Assembly (NCBI GenBank): GCA_002238555.1
Contig: MPMO01000003.1
Location: forward strand, 1 to 64,000
Reading direction: 5' to 3'
DNA: 64,000 nucleotides
Source of the DNA: Caldilineaceae bacterium bin34
Lineage (GTDB): Bacteria; Chloroflexota; Anaerolineae; Caldilineales; Caldilineaceae
Of the stretch, positions 35,864 to 43,489 are shown in pieces. The position numbers and the translations under genes were made by a program. A model generated the notes under the pieces. That model worked only from the letters and a program-made list of their open reading frames with translations. It searched no databases and was not told where the DNA came from. Each line of letters starts with the position of its first letter. Positions within the stretch are counted from its first letter, which is position 1.

Positions 35864-37717
35864 TCACGGGCCGCGGTCGAGTTCTTCGGCTTCCTGGGAG
35901 GCTTGGCTCCAGATTACTTGCATTTCGGGGGAAGTGGCCAGGAGTTCCGCAAGGGTTCCCTGAGCCTCCAGACGACCCTCCTTGAGTACCAGAATGTTGT
36001 CCGCACGGCGCAGGACCCGGCGTCGGTGGGACACCACGAGGCACGTAGGCGGTCCAGCCGCTTCATGGTCGGGTCCGCCCTCCACATGGCTCAGGACCCG
36101 GTTCCAGAGCAGGCGTTCCGTGCGCAGGTCCAAGGCGCTTGACACGTCGTCCACCACGAGCAGTTGGGCATCGGCGGCCAACATGCGCGCCGCGGCCGTG
36201 CGCTGAACCTGTCCTCCCGACAACCGCAGGCCGCGCGGGCCGACTGCGGTCTCCAGGCGATCCGCCATTTGATCCAGATCGGGTTCCAGCACCGCCGTGT
36301 GGACCGCAGCCTCCACGTTGCCATCGCGCACCTGCTCCCCCAGCGTGATGTTGTTGTGGAGGGTGTCGCTGAACAGCCGGGGACTTTGTGGGGTGTAGGC
36401 TGCCCGGGGCGGGGTCATGAACCTGTCCGCATCGGTAACGGGCTCTCCATTCCAGAGTAGCGTGCCGTGGTCCATCGGCAACAACCCCAGCAAGGCCTTG
36501 AGCAGTGTGGACTTGCCCGAGCCGATTCGCCCGGTCACGACAGTGAACGACCCGGCCGGCAGGACCAGGCTGATGTCGGACACGCCTCCCTCCGTGTCCG
36601 GATACCTGAAGGAGACATTGTGTGCCTCCATCCGTTCCAGGCGGGACTCCTGGCTGCTTTGAACCGTCATGTCGGCCGTCACCAAACCAATCGGATCACG
36701 TCCCACCAGGCTGTGTGCTGTCGGTCCGACGGGCACCACTTCGGCAATGCGGCTGATGGAGACCTTGGCCCGTTTGAAGTTGCCGGTCATCCAGATGATC
36801 CAACCGGCATATTCGGTGATGCGGTCCAGATAGGTGACAAAGAGCACAAATTCGCCGACCGTAAAGGCATTGTCGCCCCGCGTGACCGTGATGTAGTACA
36901 TCAAGGCGCCGGTGAACACCACGGTCACCGCCGAATTGCTGAAGTTGAACAGCTCGGATAGGAGTTTTTCCGCGACAGCAGCGCGCCGCCGTTCCTGGTT
37001 CAGCTCGGCGAACGCCTCGGGCAATCCCCGGCTGGCCGGAGCCAGCTTGAAAGCCAGCAGCGAATTGAACACCTCTCCCACAAATTCGGCGACCGCGGCC
37101 CCTGCTTCCCGGGAACGGGTTCTCAAGCGAATGATGCGGGTGTGGGCCAGGTGGATGGTCAGGGACACCAGCACCACCGGGGCTACCACCATGGCCGTGG
37201 CTACCCAGTCGATACCTGCCATGATGACGATGGCACCCACGGCAAAGATGATCACGCCGGGACCGTCAACACACTCTTCAAGGCCCATGCAGGCTTCATC
37301 CACGTCGTCGCGCACGCGGCTGACGATTTCGCTGGACGACTTGGGTGTTGCCACGGCGGCCGGCAGACCGGCAAGCAACCGCATGAAATTCAGGCGGACC
37401 TGTCCGGTCATGAAGTGCCACATTCCTCCCCAAAGCCATTCCGCCCCGAAGGTGGCCACGGCCCGGGTCAAGCCAACGCCTGTCAACAAGGCCAGGGCCA
37501 GACCGGGCGAAAGCGTTGCCGGCGCATCGGAAGCCAACCCATCGTAGAAAACCTTGAGCACCAGGCCCGGCAGCAAGGGCATGGCATGGGCTGAACTCCA
37601 GGCGAGCGCGTTGGCCAGAAACCACCACGGACTGCGTCCCATCATTTTGAATGTCAAATCCCGGACGGTGGGTTCTGGGCGGAACTCGGTGGCCGACGAT
37701 GTCTGTGCTGACGCCAT
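35864..37717 (-). CDS. ABC exporter half-transporter, subunit with degenerate Walker B
   Basis: This 617-aa protein has a six-helix membrane domain (residues about 40-340) joined to an ATPase with Walker A TGRIGSGKST, a canonical signature RLSGGQVQRTAA and Walker B LLVVDDVSSALD. In the last, the catalytic Glu is replaced by Asp. The switch His is in CLVVSHRRRVL. ATG 37717 (MASAQTSSATE) was chosen over a longer frame that overlaps the upstream gene. It follows its partner by 14 bases. The Asp and the partner's altered signature would together make one degenerate ATP site, as in heterodimeric exporters. The substrate is unknown. Confidence 0.88.
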   Translation of the reverse strand: MASAQTSSATEFRPEPTVRDLTFKMMGRSPWWFLANALAWSSAHAMPLLPGLVLKVFYDGLASDAPATLSPGLALALLTGVGLTRAVATFGAEWLWGGMWHFMTGQVRLNFMRLLAGLPAAVATPKSSSEIVSRVRDDVDEACMGLEECVDGPGVIIFAVGAIVIMAGIDWVATAMVVAPVVLVSLTIHLAHTRIIRLRTRSREAGAAVAEFVGEVFNSLLAFKLAPASRGLPEAFAELNQERRRAAVAEKLLSELFNFSNSAVTVVFTGALMYYITVTRGDNAFTVGEFVLFVTYLDRITEYAGWIIWMTGNFKRAKVSISRIAEVVPVGPTAHSLVGRDPIGLVTADMTVQSSQESRLERMEAHNVSFRYPDTEGGVSDISLVLPAGSFTVVTGRIGSGKSTLLKALLGLLPMDHGTLLWNGEPVTDADRFMTPPRAAYTPQSPRLFSDTLHNNITLGEQVRDGNVEAAVHTAVLEPDLDQMADRLETAVGPRGLRLSGGQVQRTAAARMLAADAQLLVVDDVSSALDLRTERLLWNRVLSHVEGGPDHEAAGPPTCLVVSHRRRVLRRADNILVLKEGRLEAQGTLAELLATSPEMQVIWSQASQEAEELDRGP

Positions 37718-37731
37718 GTGACTTGCTTCCC

Positions 37732-39468
37732 CTATTCCAATCCCAGGCGCAGCAGTTCGTTCAATTCGGAGTCCGGATCGGCCATCAGAGCCAGCCGATC
37801 GCCGTATTCGCGCACGCGCCCGTTGCCCAGGATCAGGATGTCGTCCGCCTTCTCCACGGACTTTAGGCGATGGGCAATCACGATCCCCGTACAACCGTCA
37901 AGGAGTTCCTGCAGGGCGGATTCCACTTCCTGCTCCGTAGCCGGATCCAGACGCGCTGCGGCCTCGTCCAGAATGACGATGGACGGGCCTCGCAGGAACA
38001 GGCGGACCAACGCCAGTCGCTGGGCTTCCCCGGACGACAGGGCCAGGCTTGAACTTGACAATCCGGTATCCAATCCGGCCGGTAGGCCTGCCAGCCATCC
38101 GGTCAAGTTGAGTCTGTCAATTGCGGCCAGAATGCGCTCGTCGGGAACCTGCGGATCGAACATCGTCAGGTTCTGCCGGAGGGTCCCGCGGAAGAATTGG
38201 ACTTCCTGTGTGACCACTCCGACCAGGGAGCGCAAAGTCTGCAGACGCAACGAGCGGAGATCCGTATCGTTCAGGAAGATGCTTCCGGCACCCGGGTCGT
38301 ACAACCGGTTCAACAACCTGGTGACCGTTGTCTTGCCGCTGCCGGTGCGGCCCAGGATGCCCAGCGTACGTCCCGGTTCTATGCTGAAGGACACTTCCTC
38401 CAACACCCGGTCTTCGTTGGTTGCATAACGGAAGGACACATTGTCAAATCGGACCCGAGGCGGGGTTCGGCCCGCGTGGGAGAGACTTCCATCTGTCAAG
38501 GCCGACCGAGTGTCCAGTAGTTCCTGAATTCGGATCAGGCTTCCCCCGGCCTTTTGGAGTTCCTCCATCTGATGGGACAGGTTCTCTAAGGGCCAGAACA
38601 ACAGGTTCAGGTAGGCCATCAGCAGATAGACCGTGCCGATGGACATTTCGCCTCGCAGGACCAGCCATCCGCCACCGCCGACCAGGAGGCCGGTCCCCGC
38701 ACCCATGATGGCCAGGTTCAAGGGCCACATGAGATTGCCCAAGCTAAAGGCCTGTTTGCCCCGGCTGATCTGTTCACGGATGAGGTTCAACATCTGACGG
38801 ATGGTGTAGGGCACCCCGCCCAGCGACTTGATGTCCTCGAGACTGGACAGTCGCTCCTCGACGAATCCGAACAATTGGGCGGTCGCCTCGCGTAGCCGTT
38901 CGTTGTACGGCACGCCAAAGTGCCTCATGGCCAGCATGACCCAGATGGATAGCGCCAGAAAGCCAAGCATCCCCCCGAAGACTCGCCAATCCTCGGTTGC
39001 CACGACACCGAGGATTCCGAGAAGGATCAGGGAGGCGCTTGCCAGCCGAATGCCGAAGACCGAGAAAAAATGGGCCAGCTGATTGCTGTCTCCGTCAATT
39101 CGTTCCAGCATCTCTCCGGGCGGGTGCCGGTTGAAGAATGTCATGTCCAGCCCGATGCAGTGCTGGAGCAGGTCCCCGCGCAGCTGATTGGTTGCGGCCC
39201 ACGCGACTGACTCGCCGAGGTATTGCATCAAGGCATCGGCCAAGTGCCGCACGATGTTGACGAACACGTACAACGCCACTGCCTGAAGCAGGATGCCCTG
39301 ACTGTCCTGGGCTACCACGCCGTCGATGAAGTCCCGCAGAATACGCGGACCCCATACCGCTCCCACCGTACTGGTCAGGACGGCCAGTGCCAGCAACAGG
39401 ACATGCCAGCGGTAGGGACCCAGGTAACGCGCCAGGAAGGTGCGATACAGGGCTAGGGTTGGTCTCAA
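37732..39468 (-). CDS. ABC exporter half-transporter, subunit with intact Walker B
   Basis: This 578-aa protein has a membrane domain (residues 1-310) and an ATPase with Walker A LGRTGSGKTTV, an altered signature ALSSGEAQRLAL (normally LSGGQ) and Walker B IVILDEAAARLDP. The switch His is in IVIAHRLKSVEK. The start is TTG at 39468, supported by GGAG eight bases upstream and the lack of any usable ATG. It pairs with the next gene to form a heterodimeric exporter. An intrinsic-terminator-like hairpin sits just before its ribosome site. Confidence 0.88.
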   Translation of the reverse strand: MRPTLALYRTFLARYLGPYRWHVLLLALAVLTSTVGAVWGPRILRDFIDGVVAQDSQGILLQAVALYVFVNIVRHLADALMQYLGESVAWAATNQLRGDLLQHCIGLDMTFFNRHPPGEMLERIDGDSNQLAHFFSVFGIRLASASLILLGILGVVATEDWRVFGGMLGFLALSIWVMLAMRHFGVPYNERLREATAQLFGFVEERLSSLEDIKSLGGVPYTIRQMLNLIREQISRGKQAFSLGNLMWPLNLAIMGAGTGLLVGGGGWLVLRGEMSIGTVYLLMAYLNLLFWPLENLSHQMEELQKAGGSLIRIQELLDTRSALTDGSLSHAGRTPPRVRFDNVSFRYATNEDRVLEEVSFSIEPGRTLGILGRTGSGKTTVTRLLNRLYDPGAGSIFLNDTDLRSLRLQTLRSLVGVVTQEVQFFRGTLRQNLTMFDPQVPDERILAAIDRLNLTGWLAGLPAGLDTGLSSSSLALSSGEAQRLALVRLFLRGPSIVILDEAAARLDPATEQEVESALQELLDGCTGIVIAHRLKSVEKADDILILGNGRVREYGDRLALMADPDSELNELLRLGLE

Positions 39469-39497
39469 GGTCGCTGCTCCGGAAACGCCTGGGAAAG

Positions 39498-39524
39498 AAA
39501 AAACCGCGGACCAGATCTCCGCGG
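39498..39524 (-). terminator. Intrinsic terminator in the leader of the ABC exporter operon
   Basis: On the minus strand the stem CCGCGGA / TCCGCGG with a seven-base loop is followed immediately by TTTTTTC, a textbook Rho-independent terminator. It ends 17 bases before the GGAG ribosome site of the ABC gene and about 375 bases downstream of the MBL gene. That placement fits a transcription attenuator better than a simple end of the upstream operon. Confidence 0.7.
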
Positions 39525-39674
39525 CTCGAGCCCTTTAGGCGGTCAGCGAGGTTGTTCTATCGGAGATTCCAGTCACCGGGGTGTTGGTTTGTTCGTATGA
39601 AGCAAAACACGTTTTCGATCCTCCCCGGTGTGTTGGCGGTGCTGGCGCGCCGCAGAGTAAGTCGGCGAACTATA
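39525..39674 (-). ncRNA. Candidate structured 5' leader (attenuator/riboswitch-like) of the ABC exporter
   Basis: A likely -10 box TATAGT reads on the minus strand at 39669-39674. Downstream, CACCGGGG and CCCCGGTG (plus-strand 39623-39630 and 39574-39581) close a loop of about 40 bases. Inside it, AAAAC/GTTTT and TTC-ATAC-GAA form smaller hairpins. The leader then runs into the terminator at 39498-39524. No known riboswitch class was recognised. The terminator's TGGTCCGCGG recalls a T-box (TGGNACCGCG) but lacks one base, and no Stem I was found. Confidence 0.4.
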
Positions 39675-39899
39675 CAGCAGAACCACCGTCGAATCCCCAA
39701 AATCGAGTTGTGGGATTCAACTGCCAATTAGTCGCAGTCGTGGTCCGCGCAGTGCCGGGCCGCGCCCTGTCACCTTGGGATGTCCGAGGGTTGTAGTCTG
39801 TGCCACAACCAAGGGCGGGTCGACTTGCCTTGGTCGCCGGACCGGCGCCTGCCTTGAATTCGCAATCCGTGCTGTCACGGTTGACCCACGGCTCGGGGC
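39675..39899. other. Remainder of the gap between the MBL gene and the leader
   Basis: Nothing coding is evident. The part near 39675-39730 would carry the -35 region of the leader promoter. No clear terminator for the MBL gene was seen. Confidence 0.3.
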
Positions 39900-40622
39900 T
39901 CAGTCCTCGGGCAGGAACTGTTCCTGCACAAACAATTTCAGGCGCCGTGCGGCAGCGTCCGTAACCGGAGGACCATGGCTGCATGCCAGATACCGCAAGC
40001 CGCTGCCGTACGTTGCCAACACCCTGCGTACGCTGCGCACGCACTCGGCCCGTTCCGGGGTGATGTGCCAGAGCGGAACCCGAACCACGCCGCCATAACA
40101 GGTACACAAATCGCCGGTCAACAGGATGCCCGTGTCCGTATGCAGGTAGCTGACGTGCCCAGGGGAGTGGCCCGGTGTGTGGATGGTGGTGAATTCGTCT
40201 CCAACCACCTCGCCGTCGGCGACGAAGTGGGACGGCGAAGTGCCGGGAAACGGTTTGCCGATGCGTTGGGTCAACTTGACCAACAGGCGCGTCGCGTCCG
40301 GCTGGTCCGCAGTCCGAAACTCGCGCATGCCGGGATTCTGGAGCACCGGGGCCTCAAGCTGGTGGCACAGCACCGGAACCCGCAAGGCGTGGCTCAACTC
40401 GTACAGGCCGCCGGCATGGTCCAAGTCGGCATGGGTCAGCACGATGCGACCGATGTCGGCAAGCCGGAACCCGCAATCCAGGATTTCCTCCAGCATCGCC
40501 TCGCCGTGTCCCGGATAGCCGCAGTCAACCAGGGTTAGGTCCCTACGGCCACTCCAAAGATACGCATTGACGCGAGGCGCAGGACTCTCGAAGTGCCACA
40601 GGCCCGGCAGCAGTTCCTTCAT
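39900..40622 (-). CDS. MBL-fold metallo-hydrolase
   Basis: This 240-aa protein has the metal motif LTHADLDHAGGLYELS (HxHxDH variant, HADLDH), then IHTPGHSPGHVSYLH, ILLTGDLCTCYGG and a final ACSHGPPV. It is thus a glyoxalase II-like, class-B-fold hydrolase. The substrate is unknown. Its ATG overlaps the stop of the small upstream gene by four bases (ATGA), implying translational coupling. Confidence 0.87.
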   Translation of the reverse strand: MKELLPGLWHFESPAPRVNAYLWSGRRDLTLVDCGYPGHGEAMLEEILDCGFRLADIGRIVLTHADLDHAGGLYELSHALRVPVLCHQLEAPVLQNPGMREFRTADQPDATRLLVKLTQRIGKPFPGTSPSHFVADGEVVGDEFTTIHTPGHSPGHVSYLHTDTGILLTGDLCTCYGGVVRVPLWHITPERAECVRSVRRVLATYGSGLRYLACSHGPPVTDAAARRLKLFVQEQFLPED

Positions 40623-40903
40623 GTCCGGCGGCCTGGAACGCGCACGGTGCTGCCCAGATGCCGCAACCGGGCTCGGGGATGGCTGATAGCCCGCTCAAAT
40701 GCCGCATCATCGGTCGGCCAGGCATGCCGCAGCCGGTCCAGCAGGGTGTCGGGGTGGGCCGCCAGACTGTTTAGCGCGTCGCGTTGGTCGTCGCTGAGCT
40801 TGAGGCCGGTCATGATGGAGGCTGGATTGTCGAGAAACGATCGCCTGCACCGATCGCAGTGCCACAGGTGGCCAACGGCCACATCAAAGTCCGAGATTCG
40901 CAC
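40619..40903 (-). CDS. Small protein with HX3CX2C zinc-finger-like motif
   Basis: This 94-aa protein starts at a GTG with GAAGGTG six bases upstream. Near residue 12 it has HLWHCDRCRRSF, a His-x3-Cys-x2-Cys motif of the kind found in zinc-binding anti-sigma (ZAS) domains and zf-HC2 proteins. No membrane helix or other domain follows; the rest is charged and helical. No sigma-factor gene is adjacent. It is coupled to the MBL hydrolase by a four-base overlap. The function is unknown. Confidence 0.65.
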   Translation of the reverse strand: MRISDFDVAVGHLWHCDRCRRSFLDNPASIMTGLKLSDDQRDALNSLAAHPDTLLDRLRHAWPTDDAAFERAISHPRARLRHLGSTVRVPGRRT

Positions 40904-40986
40904 ATTACACCTTCAACGGCGACCGGCCGCCGACAGTGCCGCCAGCCTCGGGAACCCCGACTGGTTGGCTGGTCGTCATCCATCGC

Positions 40987-41715
40987 CTACGACGAGGGAA
41001 CCGTCAACTGGATGGCAGGTTGTTCGTGCCGGATCATGCCGGTCTCCCCGAATGGCCACACCGTTAACCAGGCTTGGCCGATCAATGTTTCCCGGTCGAG
41101 CAGTCCCCAAACGTGGCTGTCCCGCGAATCGGCGCGGTTGTCCCCCAGCACAAACAGCTTGTCCACTCCCACGAGCACGGGGCCTGCATCATAATCGTGC
41201 TCAATCAGCGGCCAGGGCTCCGTGGTGGGCAAGCCGTCGATGTAGACCCGCCCCTTGCGAATCTCGACCGTGTCGCCCGGAACACCGATGACCCGTTTGA
41301 TCAGGTCTCCGGTTCCCGCATCGGGATGTTGGAACACGATCACGTCTCCGCGCCGGGGTTCCCGGGTCAAGTAGGCCAGCTTGTTGACAATCACGAACTC
41401 GCGTTCGGTGAAGCTCGGCTCCATGGAAGTGCCGGCAATGCGATAGCTTTGGACCGACATCCGGGCGAGCGCGAAAACGGCGATCGTGAGAATTGAAGTC
41501 TCCAGGATCTCGCGCCACAATTTGCGCGGACGCTCTTCGGATGCAGCTGCATCGGACGGAATCGGAATCGCCACCGGTGGTGGCGTCCCGGAGACTGCCG
41601 CCGCCTGATTCACACGCGCCCCGGCGGTTTGGGATTGAGGTACGCCCCTTCGGGGCTGACGGCGAACATCAACGACGAGAGTGTCGCTGGCGAATTTGGC
41701 AACCAAGGAATTCAC
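40987..41715 (-). CDS. lepB: Signal peptidase I
   Basis: This 242-aa protein has a cytoplasmic N-terminal stretch of about 70 residues, one membrane helix (SILTIAVFALARMSVQSY), catalytic Ser in IAGTSMEPSF, and catalytic Lys in DLIKRVIGVPGDTVEI. The box-E region is FVLGDNRADSRDSHVWG. It removes signal peptides outside the membrane. The start is GTG 41715; no ATG precedes the helix. A TATAAT box lies 44 bases upstream. Confidence 0.93.
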   Translation of the reverse strand: MNSLVAKFASDTLVVDVRRQPRRGVPQSQTAGARVNQAAAVSGTPPPVAIPIPSDAAASEERPRKLWREILETSILTIAVFALARMSVQSYRIAGTSMEPSFTEREFVIVNKLAYLTREPRRGDVIVFQHPDAGTGDLIKRVIGVPGDTVEIRKGRVYIDGLPTTEPWPLIEHDYDAGPVLVGVDKLFVLGDNRADSRDSHVWGLLDRETLIGQAWLTVWPFGETGMIRHEQPAIQLTVPSS

Positions 41716-41758
41716 CTGCTGTGGCGATTGGTACGACGGCGAAACATTGGGGAAGAGA

Positions 41759-41764
41759 ATTATA
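41759..41764 (-). promoter_or_regulatory. Predicted -10 box for lepB
   Basis: TATAAT reads on the minus strand, 44 bases upstream of the lepB GTG, in the short gap after the AlbA-type regulator. A convincing -35 is not visible at 17 bases. The position gives a leader of about 37 bases. Confidence 0.45.
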
Positions 41765-41781
41765 GCAATCGCCGTTGCCGT

Positions 41782-43176
41782 TCACTTGCCAAGGGATGAC
41801 TGCTTGAGCAGGTACCTGGTGCCGCGCTTGGCTCCAATCCTGAGCAGGACCCCCCGCTCAACAAGGTCGTTGAGATCCAGACGCAGGGTCTCGGCGCTCA
41901 CACCGGGACACAGTGCCCGCAGTTCGCGGTTGGTAATGGCCCCTTCATCCGCCACGTACCGCAAGGCTGCCATCTGGCGTTGGTTCATCGAGTGCTCCCA
42001 ATGGCTGGGCACTCGCGGCGGGTTCTTTGACTTCCGCAGTCTGACCCGAACCCTGTGTTCGTTCGCGTCGAATTCGGGTGGCAGGTGGCCGTGCTGGGCC
42101 AGGACGTTGTAAATCAGGTCGATCCCAAGACCCAGTTCTTCGATGAGGCCCAGGTGATACAGTCCCGTCACGAGGTTGGGATTGCGGCTGAAGTGCTCGT
42201 CGAGCATATTGTCAACCGTGATGTGTGCCGGGAGACTGCCGGGACTCGACACTTCCAGGTATCCGTCATACATGCGAATCTCGATGGCACGTCCCGTCAG
42301 CGAGTAGTCCCTGTGGGCGACGGCATTGACCAGGACTTCGCGTACCACCGACAACGGATACTCGGTGCGGTCCTCGCGCTCAAGCCCGGTTACGACGGAG
42401 TGCATGTCCATCTCGTTCCGCACGATCTCCCAGGCGTGTGCGATCTGTTGCGGCGCGGTGCCGGTAATCTCTTCGCGTCGGGCGTAGCGGTGTCCGTCCC
42501 GGTTGTCCTCCTGTCCGGGCAGGGCCTTGAAGTTCACAAACGTGATCCGGGCTTGGGGGATGTGGAGTTGGGGACTGTTTCCGAAGAGCAGAAGGCCGGC
42601 CATGGTCGGCACTTGTTGGGGGTCCTGCACCCCCAGGACTCCCAGAAACCGGTTCAAAGTCTCGTCTCTCGGTGCGAGGCTGGTCCGACGCCATTGGCGC
42701 CGAAATGCATCCAGTTGGTCGAAATCCAAATCGGCGGCGGAAGCCGATGGCGCGAGCGCGTCCTCCCCCGAGGTCGTTTGGTTGCGGAGCATGGAGTGGA
42801 GTTCCGGCCCCAGCACAATGCGATTGACGGAACCGGCACGCACAAGAATGCGGCCGTCCAGTAGCGAGTGCAGCTGATCGGTCGGGGACACCTGAAGGAT
42901 GATCAGTGTTCCTCCCGGCGCCTCTTCCTCCTGCCAGGAAACCCGGATGTGCGGCGAGGTGCGGGTTTGGGCCACGCGCAGGCACTCGTCCGCCCAGGCG
43001 GGATCCACTCCCGGGTGGGAGGCTTGGCCGGAGTCGACTCCCAGTACGATTTGGCCACCGTTGGTGTTGGCCATGGCCACCAGGCACTGAGCCAGCGTGT
43101 CCGGATCCGGTTCACCAAGCAAGGCTAGGCGTGGGCCTGCCTTCAGGTCTTCCCGACTGAAAAGAGGATTCGTCAT
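41782..43176 (-). CDS. Schlafen AlbA_2-domain / divergent HATPase putative transcriptional regulator
   Basis: This 464-aa protein starts at an ATG preceded by GGAGG. The N-terminal third is an AlbA_2 (Schlafen) domain: CLVAMANTNGGQIVLGVDSG and GRILVRAGSVNRIV. The central region is the HATPase_c_4 type, with PLSVVREVLVNAVAHRDYSL, YDGYLEVSSPGSLP and GLGIDLIYNVLAQHG. A C-terminal winged helix follows (AITNRELRALCPGVSAETLR, DLVERGVLLRIGAKRGTRY). COG2865 proteins of this layout are annotated as transcriptional regulators; some take part in stress or defence. No partner gene is obvious. Confidence 0.85.
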   Translation of the reverse strand: MTNPLFSREDLKAGPRLALLGEPDPDTLAQCLVAMANTNGGQIVLGVDSGQASHPGVDPAWADECLRVAQTRTSPHIRVSWQEEEAPGGTLIILQVSPTDQLHSLLDGRILVRAGSVNRIVLGPELHSMLRNQTTSGEDALAPSASAADLDFDQLDAFRRQWRRTSLAPRDETLNRFLGVLGVQDPQQVPTMAGLLLFGNSPQLHIPQARITFVNFKALPGQEDNRDGHRYARREEITGTAPQQIAHAWEIVRNEMDMHSVVTGLEREDRTEYPLSVVREVLVNAVAHRDYSLTGRAIEIRMYDGYLEVSSPGSLPAHITVDNMLDEHFSRNPNLVTGLYHLGLIEELGLGIDLIYNVLAQHGHLPPEFDANEHRVRVRLRKSKNPPRVPSHWEHSMNQRQMAALRYVADEGAITNRELRALCPGVSAETLRLDLNDLVERGVLLRIGAKRGTRYLLKQSSLGK

Positions 43177-43489
43177 GTGTGGGAGCCTCCCCTCCTACCC
43201 ATCGCAAGATGACAGACTGCCATCCTCCTCGTTGGCGGGCCTGCGGCGGCAGGTGGTGTCGGGCAACGTCGTCCTTTGGGATCGGAAGGCGTCTTGGTGT
43301 TGCCGGCCGCCGCATTGAGGCGAATGCCGGATCATGTTCGCTGCTCACGGTGACCGACCGAACCCGACACCGACAGACATCGGTGCCAGGCGCGGCCGCC
43401 AAGCCCGGTATTGGAGTATTGGAGTCTCCAAGTCGACGTACAGGTGGCAGCGGGCCGCAATCAGCCTAACCTCACCCGTGCCCTAACTA
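43177..43489. other. Intergenic region between gyrA and the AlbA-type regulator
   Basis: These 313 bases follow the gyrA stop on the minus strand's upstream side. One short dyad, CACCGA-CAGACA-TCGGTG (43368-43385), is visible and lies about 105 bases downstream of gyrA. It could be a weak terminator only if read as the gyrA... AlbA boundary signal, and it has no T-run. No gene or RNA was recognised. Confidence 0.3.

Noticed and set aside
39498-39674. T-box riboswitch
   Set aside because: TGGTCCGCGG is one base short of TGGNACCGCG, no Stem I or specifier loop was found, and the downstream gene is an ABC exporter. It is kept only as an unclassified leader.
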